In this document: positions 1 through 11,310 of the stretch, in pieces
Numbering within the stretch: position 1 is the stretch's first letter
Layout of the letters: every line of letters starts with the position of its first letter
NCBI GenBank assembly: GCA_023846275.1
Contig: CM043871.1
Coordinates: 35,370,578-35,434,577 of the forward strand
Direction: 5' to 3'
Source of the DNA: Vanilla planifolia
Lineage: Eukaryota > Streptophyta > Magnoliopsida > Asparagales > Orchidaceae
Length of the DNA: 64,000 nucleotides
Translations under genes and position numbers: made by a program
Notes under the pieces: model-generated
Database searches by the model: none
Told to the model about the DNA's origin: nothing
The model's input: the letters and a program-made list of their open reading frames with translations, nothing else

Positions 1-1245
1 CCCAATTATTGAACTCCTATCAAGGGATGTTTGAATTTAGTTTCTCAATTTTTATTTTTCCTTTATTAGACATGTCGCCTCTAATTTCAATAGTTTTCAT
101 TATTGTGATCCATTAATCTTGTTGTTTATGCTTAAAAGGAGACTACATTTTATTTAATTCAAATTTCAAAACTTTTAATATTTCTTAAAATTTTTTATTA
201 CAATGATCTTCAAACAATTTTTAACAATTTTTATTTATTTTCTCTTGATGAGTTCTATTAATAACCCAATTTTCATATTTTATTAGCATCATTTAGTAGT
301 TTTAATAATTTTTTAGATCTAAAATTTCTTATATTAATTATTCTCATGTTTCTTCTTTTTAATGTTGATAGTTCTTGCTACTTTAATTTTATGTCAATGT
401 AATTTATTAAGTTAATTTTTATGTCCTTTATAATAGGCATTCTTGTTTTTCTTTGTCATGAACTTCTTTATAATATTTTCTTTTTCTTCGTTTTTCTCTT
501 GATCTTAATAGCATCATTTTCTCTCCCCTTCTCTTCTTTTCTTCTTCTCCATTTGGTTTCCTCTTATTGTTTTTTTCTCTCAAATTCTCTTACCACTTCA
601 CCTCATCATCTATAATTTTCTTTATCACTTATCTTATTAAAAGGTGGTGGAGTTGAAATTCAAAAATCACAAATTCATTTTTCACAAATTTCAAAATGAT
701 AATTGTATTATTTCTTAAAAATCAATAATTAATTATTTGAACATGAAAAAAATATTTGATGAAGAAGACGTTGGTATAAAAGAAATATTTGTTAAACTTT
801 TAAATGTTTAGATTATCAAAATTTGTTATGATAATAAAATTATTATTTTTCACATGATGGATGAGATGTTCAAGAAGGTAAGGCACATTAATGTCATATG
901 TCACTTTATATGTCTTATTAATTATTTGTGGTAAATTTTTTCTGAGTAAAATTAACACTGATGATAACCTTATTGATAGAATGATTAATAAATTTATTGT
1001 TGACAATTTTAGGCACTACTTAATATTCTTTGGCACTTTTTGAGCTCTTTTATTATAGACTTTTGTGGAAGAGTTGAAGAATTTTTTTTTCAAAAATTAG
1101 ACATTTATTCTTTTCATCATGATTTTTGTAAGGGTGAAGATTTATATGGTATTATGATATGAATTTTAATTTGTTCAACCTAACAAGTTTTTAGTATAAC
1201 AAATATGAAAATCTTTGTCCATTTAATGTTTGGCCCATTGACTAG
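1..1245. other. AT-rich intergenic DNA, no gene seen
   Basis: Very AT-rich sequence with only short random reading frames. I see no protein similarity, no splice-bounded exon and no RNA gene. Confidence 0.6.
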
Positions 1246-1262
1246 ACATAGATTTTATCGTC

Positions 1263-1359
<97 letters not shown>

Positions 1360-1385
1360 ATATATAATGACGATAAAATCTATGT
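1246..1385. repeat. TA microsatellite inside a perfect 25-bp inverted repeat
   Basis: A nearly pure TA run (about 1265-1357) is bounded by two unique arms that are exact reverse complements: 1246-1270 reads ACATAGATTTTATCGTCATT and on, and 1361-1385 is its mirror. The whole 140 bases can fold into one long hairpin or cruciform. One small interruption (TATCTATA) lies near the right arm. Long tyrosine-isoleucine reading frames across it are artefacts of the repeat. Confidence 0.92.
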
Positions 1386-2289
1386 ATATATATATAGTAT
1401 GTTTTTTATTGAAATATATATTTTTATTTATGTAAATTATCTTTCTTTTATAACCATTTTTTACATAATGATATCTTCTTATATCCATGATTTTTTACTT
1501 TTGTTATTCTTCACATAAATCTATATTATTATTCTTGTTTTTTTTAATTATCTAATAACCTCATTTTTTTTACAATTTATTTTAAAAATCAAATTAATTA
1601 TACATTTAATTGAATACTAAGGCAAAATTATTTAAAACATACACAATCCAAAAATTTATAAAACTTATTTTATAAATCAAATAGATTTGTAAAATATATT
1701 AAACATTCATTTACGTTATAAATAATCAAATAAATTGTTAAATAAAATAAACATACCATTCATCCAATCATCCTTACCTTTTTCTCCCATCACAATCTAT
1801 TCCCTCACTTATTCTTCACCTTTAACTCTTCTTTCAAGGGATACTTTCTCATTTTTCATATCTTTTATTTATTTATTTTTTCTTTTTGTCTTGGCCAATT
1901 TTTTTGGGATATTAGTCAAATTGTTTATAATTTATTAAAAAAATTATAATAAAGTTTTTTTAATATATTTTATCAATAATATTTAAATAATATAAATTAC
2001 ATTAAATATTAAATAAGTGAAAAATATGAACATAGTTTTTTAGAAGAAATAAATATAAATAATGCATTAAGGGAATAGATAAATCTTAAAAAAACCAACT
2101 TTATATTTTTAAAAGATGAGAAAATATGAACAACAAAATCATTTGAATTATGATTATCAGTTTAGAAATTAGTCAAATTCCTTTTTTAAAACATATGATG
2201 CATTAACAAGTGAACTAAATATCTTCTTTTTTTCATTTATGAATGAGTCGATCTATATGATTTTAAGAATAAATATTTCAAAACTATGC
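1386..2289. other. AT-rich intergenic DNA, no gene seen
   Basis: Low-complexity AT-rich sequence. No coding, RNA or transposon signature was recognised. Confidence 0.55.
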
Positions 2290-2702
2290 ATATTAATTTT
2301 TATTTTAGCTGTAATTTATATCAATATTTTATAAATTGTTATTTTTCTAAATACAATGAGTTAATTTTACATAATTTATTTAATAAATATTTTTAAAAAT
2401 ACTACTTTGATACATAGATGATTTTTTTTGAATAATGTCAACAAAACATATTGTTACATTGATTAAAATTTTATATTCGCATTTAATTCTTATGTTAGCT
2501 ATAATCTATATTATATTGTCTAAATTGTTATTTTTCTAAAAAGCTCTTATTTTTTGCATGTATAAACGAGTTAAGTTTACATAATTTATTTAATAAATAA
2601 ATATTTTAAAAAATAATTTCTACTTTGTTGCATAGATGATTGTTTTTTTGAATGCATTAATAAAACATATTGTTACATTAATTGAAACTTTATATAATCA
2701 TT
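2290..2702. repeat. Diverged tandem duplication, unit about 200-220 bp
   Basis: Two adjacent copies (about 2290-2482 and 2483-2702) share the same order of words: TTAGCTGTAATTTATAT / TTAGCTATAATCTATAT, then AAATTGTTATTTTTCTAAA, then ACATAATTTATTTAATAAAT, then CATAGATGATT, then AAACATATTGTTACATT. Copies differ by scattered substitutions and small indels, so the duplication is not recent. Confidence 0.8.
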
Positions 2703-2739
2703 TAATTTGAACCTAAAATGTATATCATATATGTTGTGT

Positions 2740-3090
2740 TCGAAGGTGTGCTCCATTCGGATCATTTCCAGTATCGCGCAGCCCTCGCCGTTCGGCAGTT
2801 TTTCTCTCCGGCCACCATTTCCATTGCCGTCGTCGAAGCTACCGCCGTTCCAGTGTACCTGCAGGTCGTTACCACTTCTTCCCCCTTTCTTGCTCATTCT
2901 GACCATCTTCGGGGACCTCCAACCAAGTCCGAACCTACGTCATCGAATTCTCGAGGTTGATCCAGCTTCTAGATTGGGGGAGTCACTCGCTTAATTTCGG
3001 AGCGTGTTGATAGTGCCCGCTCTTTTAGATTCTTTGTCCAGAAAGCAGCTATCTTAGGGAGCCGCGGAAATGATCGGTCTTAAACTAATC
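2740..3090 (+). promoter_or_regulatory. GC-rich island, likely 5' end of an unidentified gene
   Basis: Base composition changes abruptly from AT-rich to a roughly balanced, CpG-containing stretch with pyrimidine-rich tracts, then returns to AT-rich DNA with intron-like T runs. In plant DNA this usually marks a promoter, 5' UTR or first exon. A plus-strand frame from ATG 2718 is open to about 2957, and a donor-like GAG/GTTGAT lies at about 2951-2956. It could belong to the small putative exons downstream or be a far-upstream first exon of the phosphatase inhibitor gene near 22 kb; neither is proven. Confidence 0.4.
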
Positions 3091-3589
3091 GGAGGGGATT
3101 AATTTTGATTCGTAGTCCTCCTTGTATTTCTCACTTCCTCATTTTTTTTTAATTTTCTTAATACTCTTCGTTGCCTTTTATCTTAGAAGAGATAATTTTA
3201 TGTGGTCCCATTGGTGTTCTTTGTTTTTTTTTTTTTTTTTTTGCAGGAAACCATCTCTTGTGCTTAAATCAGGCTTGATTTTTCTTGTTTGTAGACCTGT
3301 TGTCCGAATATAATTGTGAAATTTCTCCTTCTATTCTCAGATTTATAATTGAGGTTTATCTTCGAATATGTAAGTGGTCATGATCTCTATCATGGTTTGT
3401 TATGTATTATGCTAGTATGCAAACATTGTTCGTTGGTTCCTGTTGAATTGACCTTAACACATGCTTAATACTTGTATATGACGTGGGCTAATTTGCCTTT
3501 TCATCATTGGACACGAATTTTCATAGTGCTTGTGATTGTTCTTCTATGCCTGCTGTCTGTAATAATCAGTTTTCCAACTTTGTTCAGGG

Positions 3590-4585
3590 AGGGTCAACCA
3601 CAAAATAGGCAATGCTATAACTTCTCTAGTAGGGGAGGTACATTGCAATAATTGTCGAAGATGAAATTTGAAACATTGACAACTTTTGGTTGAAAACTCA
3701 TCGACTACTTTTTTTTTTTTGAGGAATTCTAGTTGAGAAATGGTGGATAATTACTTTTAATATGCAGTTAGATTGTTGAGCATGCAATCATTTTTTTTCT
3801 TGGCAAATATAAATTGGTTGTTAAGTTCTTATTTTTTGTTGCAATTTAGTCATCCTATTTTCAAAACACGTCATAGTTCTTCCTCATTTTGAATTTTGAT
3901 TGATATGATGTTGATCAACTATTAAAAAGGATAAATGTTAAATTTTTTCCCTTATTATGGGTGGTCAAATGTAACGAAAATGGAATTGAAAGTGGTTTTG
4001 AACTCTAAAAAGATGAGAGGCGTGCATGTGAAAATGGCGCAGGGTGCCAAAGGTAGCATAGAGATGTAGTTAGTGGTGTCATTTTTATCATAATCGGCCA
4101 TCTCTTATTGGAAAATATTCTCCTTTGTTTGCTTCTGTTGAGGAACTTTGTAAGCATAATTTCATCACAAATTCAAAAGATAGTCGAAAAAAATAGTGAA
4201 CTTTTACTAACAAGTAGAATGCATTGCAATAGGGATAAAAGTGAAGTATAAAAATGAATTTTACTCATTGTTTTTATCTTACGGATGCTTATTGGCAAAA
4301 TATGCTAAGTTGCATTTTTTTGTTTGTAAATTTAGGTCCTAGTAAATTGTGCTCACTCAAAGGGTATTCCTCTTTTTGAAGATGAGGTAACTTACAATTT
4401 TAATGTTGTAGAAATGTTAATGGTATACTTGCACCTTAATATTTATGTTTGTGTTTGTTTATTGAGAAATTTTGAGCATTTTTATGTTTGAATCATTTTT
4501 GAATTCCAAATCTTCTAATAGTTCATGCTTTTATTTTTCATAACAGCCATCATCAGAAAAAGGATATTATGCTATGCATTACTAA
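3590..4585 (+). CDS. Putative small spliced exons of an unknown protein
   Basis: Two short segments have the look of internal exons. The first, about 3590-3639, follows TTTGTTCAG and ends at GGGGAG/GTACAT; it reads RVNHKIGNAITSLVGE. The second, about 4336-4386, follows TTTGTAAATTTAG and ends at GATGAG/GTAACT; it reads VLVNCAHSKGIPLFEDE in the matching phase. A possible terminal piece after ATAACAG (about 4546) reads PSSEKGYYAMHY then stop. Phase also matches a donor at about 2951 in the GC-rich island. I do not recognise the family. The phase agreement and codon-like look are the only support, so this may be chance or a gene relic. Confidence 0.27.
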
Positions 4586-5322
4586 TTCAATATTTTTTGA
4601 CTTGTGGGTTTGAACATTTGCTTGTTAGTTGTTAGGCTATTTTGTGCTCCATGTTGACTATTGTATGGGAAGGACATTATGTTAAACCAAAGCATCATTG
4701 TGTTTAAATTGAAAACCTTGTACGGAAGCTCATATATCTTTTATTTGAAGCATGCATTTTGTGGTTATGAGCTGGTTTTTATTTTGGTAGTGAATGCACA
4801 CTGGGTTAGGATGGTATGTAGGCTTTTGTAGTTTATATCACATCATTGCATATGCTTTATTTTTGGTCTTTTGTATGATGCATCTATGATTACATTGGAA
4901 GAATAGATTATTAACAATGTTGTCAATCCAAGTCCGCATTGGACCAAGATTCAAGATCAAATCAAGCATTATCAATTTGAAAATCTATGAGGTATAATTT
5001 TGAGTATGGTGGAATTAAACCTCTTGATTTGATTGATCACAAATAGAGGTCGATGTGATCTAAAATGTTACTTATGCCTAACCTTTAAAGCAATTATAAA
5101 GGATAAAATGTGAAAATTCCAACCCTATTATAGTAATCAGGTTTCTTCACAAAATATTCATCACTACAATGTATTAAAAGGTGAAATAAATATTATATGT
5201 GCTACCAGGGCAAGGACTAGGGCTTGCATTCCAGCTTAGAATGGCATGGGCATAACCTAAAATAGTATTACATAGTTCCATTTCGCATCATGGGACCTTT
5301 ACCTTTATCTTCAAACCATACT

Positions 5323-5370
5323 ATTAAGCAATACAACAAACAAAATATTAAGCAATACAACAAACAAAAT
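5323..5370. repeat. Perfect 24-bp tandem duplication
   Basis: The unit ATTAAGCAATACAACAAACA plus AAAT occurs twice head to tail with no mismatch (5323-5346, 5347-5370), so it is a recent local duplication. Confidence 0.93.
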
Positions 5371-5576
5371 AAACATCACTTTTTTTAGTAAATTTCACAT
5401 AGCTCTCAAGATTGTTTGGTAGAAATTTACACAATTTATCCATTTTGAATATTATTAATGCATCATTTGGTTAGGTAAATTGGAATAGATGAAAACTAGA
5501 AAAAGGGGTATCCTTCATCTCTCAAATGCCAATAGTAAATGATTATATTATTCTTCTCAAGACAGTGATTGAGAGT

Positions 5577-5636
5577 TTTAAGATAAAAAAGAAATTTTTT
5601 AAGATAAAAAAGAAATTTTTTAAGATAAAAAAGAAA
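5577..5636. repeat. 20-bp tandem repeat, three copies
   Basis: The unit TTTTAAGATAAAAAAGAAAT is repeated three times with almost no change. Confidence 0.92.
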
Positions 5637-8149
5637 ATAAGAATTGAACATAAAAAGTAACAATGTATAAGAATAACGAGAACTTAAGTAAATGTGGTTT
5701 TCTTTTTATTGTGGTATCAAAATCCTTTAATATTTTGCACAACTCATGGATAAGTTGGTATAGAGTTGTCTAACATTGAACCCATGTGGCATGCCAATTG
5801 TTGAAGCCGTTTTAATTGTTTTAGCGTGTTTCAACTCTTTGCTAAGCTAGTGGAGATGGTTGCAATATCTTGGTTTTGATCAAGGTGGTTTTGGATCACC
5901 AATAAATGAGATCAATCATACCAAACAGTGGAGGCATAAGTCAACATGCCAACTCAAGACTTTTTGTAGAATGCTTTCTTTATGAGATAACATCATTGAG
6001 TGCTCCTTCAACTACTCCTATAAATTTGAATAAAGGGGCTATTAGATATGATTGGTCATTAAGTGATTGCCTCATTATTATCATCAGGATTTGGTATTTA
6101 AAAACTAAGATTGCCTAGACACATTCAGCATATTCACGTATCTTTCTTGTCATAAATGGTTGCCTAAGAACATCAAAATATTCAAATCAACCATTTATTG
6201 AACCAAGCAAAATTTAAATCATTAATCAAGCATTGAAGGTACCAAGATAGATTTAAACAAAATGCAAATTGCAATCTCCAACAATCCAAATGCAAATTAC
6301 AACTTGCAATAGTAAAATGGGGATCTAGAAGCAAATGCAACAATAGTTGCTAGAAAAACAATCACAAACAAATTAATTAAACATGCCTCTTTCATATCAT
6401 TTACAATACAACATATGTGTAAATAAATTGTCATTACATGGATTTTAAAGAAACCAAAGCTAGATAGTATGCTAAAGAAGACCATTGATATTAGCTGAGT
6501 TATTTGTTCTTTAGAGAAAAATAAGTTGGTGTGATAATGTTGGTGAGGTAGGGTGTGTAATGGCTTTTGTAGAGAAACCTAGAAACTCTTATTCTATATC
6601 AACTGTGTTAGTGACAATAGCGTATTTTTCTTTCATGGAGATGGATATGTAGACATTTGATGTGGACATCAATAATGTCTCTTGCATTTATCAGTTTGAG
6701 ACATACATTCTTCGTAATATTTTTGGTTAGGATGTATTTGCAAGACTTTAACACCCAATCGATCATAACCACATCATGCATGTGAATAGTAACAACATCT
6801 TCCATTTCTTACACAACCACGATTGCGGCATTGACATTCACAACAATTGTGTTTTTCTTGAAGTTTAAATGGCCTAAACTTTGGCAAATTAAGGTCCTTA
6901 TTTGGAGTAGTCCTTGACTTGTGGGGGACTTCATTGGTATGGGTTTTTGTGAGGATTTAGCTTGTGGAGAAGGTTTTAGTATCATATTATCTAGTTTTCA
7001 TGTCAAATGTGGAAAATATCTCTATGTACTTCTTGGGATAAATATAGAGAATGAGGAAGTCTTGTAATTGTCTGTTAGTTATAGTGGGTAGATTCTCAAA
7101 AATTTCTATCACCACACCAAGTTGATGGGAAATCAAGAGTGAAGAAGGCATCAAAGTTGTTCTTTTGGCATGTATGGGTTTACTTTGGATAACCATCCTT
7201 GATATTATTCAACAAGGATACTATATTTCATAGTGAATTTGGGGAATTGCTTTGGTAAATGGTATATGTCATTGAATAGGAATACAATTTGCAATGTTTA
7301 GATAAATTATCAAACAAAGGTTGGAATATTATAGTTGTGCAGCTTTCATAAGGTATAACTCGCAACATATGAAGAAATCAGACAAATATTTACTCTGCAT
7401 CCAATTTGTATAAAATATTATTATCGATGGTTCCATTTGTCTGATCTCTTTCGAGATATGCTTGTAGTATACACTTAGGGTTGTTAACAATTCAGTTTTG
7501 AGGGTTTGACATTGGCTCATAGTTTCATTGATTTTTTTTCGATACAATCTCTATCCAAGTTAATTTGGGCTTGTTAGATATTTGATTCAAGTTCTATCCA
7601 AGCTAAAGTCAAGTCAACTTCTGGTTAATTTTTAAAATTTTCTTATCAAGTTCTCATACATCAATAAGTTCACGCATGTAGTTATGTTAATATACCAATT
7701 TATACTCTTGTAATTCCATGAACTTATCTCTTTATATGATTAAAAATGCTTAAATTGATGAATGTATTATTATATTCATAGAAACATTGTTATTTTAATC
7801 TCATTTTGAGTCAATAAAATTTGATCCGGTATAAGACTAGGTCATAATCAATTCATAATATTTTGATTTGGCTCGAGCCAAAGTCATAATTTGTTTGTTG
7901 CATTTTGTGCTTTGATTTGTTCTTGATTCAAGCCAAAATTTAATCTTTTTTTTGAACAATTTTCAATCTTGGAGCTTATTTAATACCCTATATCCATTAT
8001 AATGCCCCTTCGATTTGAATTTCTTGGTTGACTCATTGAAAAGTTTCATGATGAGCACAAAAAAGAACTCAAAAGATTTTTAGAACATTCAAAGGAGACA
8101 TTCTGCTTTCATGAAGTAGCTTGAGGTTTCATATAAATAATGGCATGAC

Positions 8150-9945
8150 ATGCATAATTGGAATTTTTTTCTCTTTCTTAAGTTAGTTATGGTGGTTAAA
8201 TTATTTATGTTAGTTTGTAGTTGGTTAAAGTAATTAATGTGCGATAAAGATTGCATTTTTTGAAGGCATGTCCTCATTTGGATGCTTCTAGGTGCTACTT
8301 GTAGATTTATAGTTTAAATGTCTTATTTTCTTAAAAGATAAGTTTAACTTTTCTTTATCTTTACTTCATACATTTTATAAACATTTTGCAAAGTAATGAA
8401 ATAAGGAATTTTTGTTTTTGTTTTAATGAGATCTTGGAGTTTTTTGAGTGTTATTTCACTATTAGAATAGGACGACTTATAGGTAGAGTAGGTAAAAGAT
8501 ATCCATTTCCTCTTTTACCTTTATTTCTATTAAAATCTCTTAATCTCACATCATGATCTAAAACTTAAAGCCCATGATTCAACCCTAATTGTCCCTTTCT
8601 AATCATAACCTTAGCCTTCTTCATAATTGACCAAACCTTATCTTACGACTTCGTCAAATCCAAGTCTCGTCATTCCCTTTGACATTCAAACCCTGGCCAT
8701 CATCTACTCTCTTCCATCCTCACGACCATCCTTTCTCTAAAGTCTACTAAAAACTTTCACCTCCTTAAAACCCTTTGTCTTTATCTACCTCTTAGCTAAC
8801 ATTACATGACTATGAAACATTAGAAGAAATTAAATAAATGAGGATAAGAATCGTAAAAATCTATCCCAAAAGCGACGTTTTAGCTTCTCTGTAACCCTTG
8901 GTCTGAGTCTTGCTAACTAGCTTGTGCACCAATTGGTGTTTGCCTACTTTTTGGCTATTTTGATCATCCTCTGGCTTTATTTGTATGTCCAAGATAGATT
9001 CAGACTCATGTGAATCATCTATTGATGTTTGTATTGCATTAGTTTTCTCTTAGATGGAAGAACTCTATTTTTCAAAGTTAAAGTTTAAATAATTCTCAAA
9101 AAAATTTGGAATTTGTCTATGTAATTTATTTATACTCATCCATGTATCCTCTAAAGGTGGTTGGTTTTTTCATTTGATTAAGAACTTGTGTGGTTCATCA
9201 TTGCTTAAAGAAATCACATTAGTTAACATACAATTAATTTTAAAAAACTTTGGAACCAAACCTTTAAGTAGCTTCACGTCTTTTGAGTCATTTGGATGTG
9301 AAGCGGCCATTAGATTATGTTTTGATGGCTATGATAAATGCAAAGGTTATGATTAGTAATGGAAGTTAGGGTGAGTAAAATGACAAAAAGATATTTACAT
9401 ACTCTATTGACAACTCTTTCTACTCTACTGGAAGAAATGGTAATTGATTGGTTTGCAAAAAGCTTGCAAGCGTCTCATTAAAATTTCAGCAAAAATTCCT
9501 TATTGCGTTGTTTTGCAAACTATTTATAAACTATATGAAGTAAAAGATAAAGGAAAGTTAAACTAATTCTTATAAAATGAGAAGAAATCTAAACTTTAAA
9601 TCTCTAAAAATTTGGCAGCTAGAAGCATCAAAAGGAGGAGGCACTTTCAAGAAATACAATATTTATCATACATTAACGCAAGAAAGAGAAAAAAAACTAA
9701 GTATGAAAATAAAGTAAATGAATGAAAATCAAAGTAGTAAAAACTTTATTCCAAAAAAGATATCTTAGCTCTTCTCTTGCTCCTTTATAGCTTTTTGGTC
9801 TATGCCCTAATAATCGGCTTGTGCATGACACGATATTTTTCCATTCTTTGATTATTTGGATCATTTTCTGGCTCTATCTACATATTTGGGATTTGTTTTG
9901 ACTCATGTGAATCATTTATTGATGCTTGTGCTACATCACTTATGA
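8150..9945. repeat. Compound repeat: inverted arms plus a direct repeat
   Basis: About 8150-8450 is a diverged reverse complement of about 9490-9720; shared words include GATGCTTCTAG, AGTTTAACTTT, TTTATCTTTACTTCATA and ATAAGGAATTTTTG. In addition about 8850-9050 and 9730-9945 are direct copies (GACTCATGTGAATCAT, TTATTGATG, GGCTTGTGCA-like words). Translated on the minus strand, both direct copies give the same peptide theme, with SHES then a PEND/PEDD-like run, so the direct repeat is degraded coding DNA of the neighbouring Gypsy relic. The arrangement suggests two copies of one family joined or rearranged. Confidence 0.72.
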
Positions 9946-9959
9946 TCTCTTTACACTTC

Positions 9960-11310
9960 AAGTAATTCAACAACAAAGTAGATTGACATTTGAGGTATAG
10001 ACAAATCACTGATAAATTGTTGATGCATGCCTTGAGATTTTTGCCTCATTGGTTATTGAAAACTATTTCGATTATCCTTTGATAAATGGATTTACCATTT
10101 TTCATAACAAAGATTATGGCCTTATAATAAAAATATTCAAATACATATGATGAATGATATGTTTGCTTTATTTTATTTTGCCATCATAAGTTGATGATAG
10201 TTAGAGATGGCATTGAGAATGCTCAATCAATGGAATCTAACATCTAAATTAAAGACATCATATATACGATGCAAAGGATTGGAATCCTTATTGTGAAGGA
10301 TCATTTAGATTTCTAAAATCCGCACACACATACAACTTATCATTGATCTTTTTGACCAATACAATATTTGTGAGCTAGTTAGGGTAATACGTTGGTCAAA
10401 TAAAATCTGTGTTGAACATTGATCGTGTAATGCATATCTTTTAGATGATTAATAGTTTGTGAGCTTCATGTTGGAAGTAGTGAGTTAACACTCTTAGTAC
10501 ATAAGCCAAGTGAGAGAAGGTGACAAAAAGATTTTGAGAACATGAAAAGAAAGAAGACAGATTTTTGTATAGAAACCCTAGGAAAAAAGGAAGGGAAAAC
10601 CACAAATACTCAACATGTGAGAAGCTTCACTTCATTATTAGGCGTTATGAAGAATATGTTGAAACTTGATAGAAGAAAAAGTCTCAATGGTTGGTGGAAC
10701 AAGATTAATTCTTCGCAGGAATAGTGTAGCATATGAAAAGGGAGCAATCATAAGGGCTTGGACTGTGAGAAAATCATGATATTTGATGATCTTTTTGTTG
10801 AGGATTTATGGTTGCTTAAATATCCATTGTATAAGCCTTCCTTGATTTCCTATGCGGCAAAGGATTCTATGACTCATACCCTTACCCATGAGGTTGGTGA
10901 AGGACCCTTACTCCTACCCTCGAGGTTTTTAATATTCGTTTTGAGATTTGTGACCTGTTCACTTGAAGTTGAGAATGGTTAGGGTTTGAAAGGCATGAAT
11001 TTTGGCATTAACTTGGCATACATGAGGGAAATGTTGTCGAACAAGTTCTAAAATTGCTTGAGTAGCACAATTGGTTCAGATGGTTTTGATATCCATCGAT
11101 CATGTGTGGCATGAGAGACATGTTACTGATCTAAGATTGGGAACTAAAAAAATTTGGTAATATAAAGAGCTTATAATATTTGAAAAGTCTATTTTGCTGT
11201 TGTACATGAGTGATATATTTCTCTCCAAATTCAAAAGATGCATAGGCATAACTCGATCCATTCCAAGCTTGTCAGGAGTCCATGCAAAGACATCAATATT
11301 CTCTTCTTAA
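9960..11310 (-). mobile_element. Ty3/Gypsy retrotransposon fossil, reverse-transcriptase region
   Basis: Minus-strand translation shows Gypsy reverse-transcriptase landmarks in order. Near 11.3 kb is a DVFAW-type segment that precedes the polymerase. Near 10.4-10.3 kb is a NIVLVKK...VCADFRNLND-like segment. Near 10.1 kb is an MKNG...YQR...FNN segment followed by the catalytic-loop zone. The wording resembles Tat/Athila-type Gypsy elements, but lineage is inference. The element is broken in many places and old; its LTRs were not defined. Confidence 0.68.

Larger units (their letters stand above)
4600..8140. other. Repeat-like AT-rich DNA without recognised gene
   Basis: Apart from the short tandem repeats listed separately, the stretch has only short interrupted frames. 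Several parts resemble decayed retrotransposon sequence in texture (pyrimidine and purine blocks, low coding density), but no conserved domain was legible. Confidence 0.45.

Noticed and set aside
1205-1488. Long tyrosine/isoleucine frames on both strands
   Set aside because: They are direct translations of the TA microsatellite.
2673-2906. Minus-strand 77-codon frame over the GC-rich island
   Set aside because: Glycine/arginine-rich shadow of the island with no motif.
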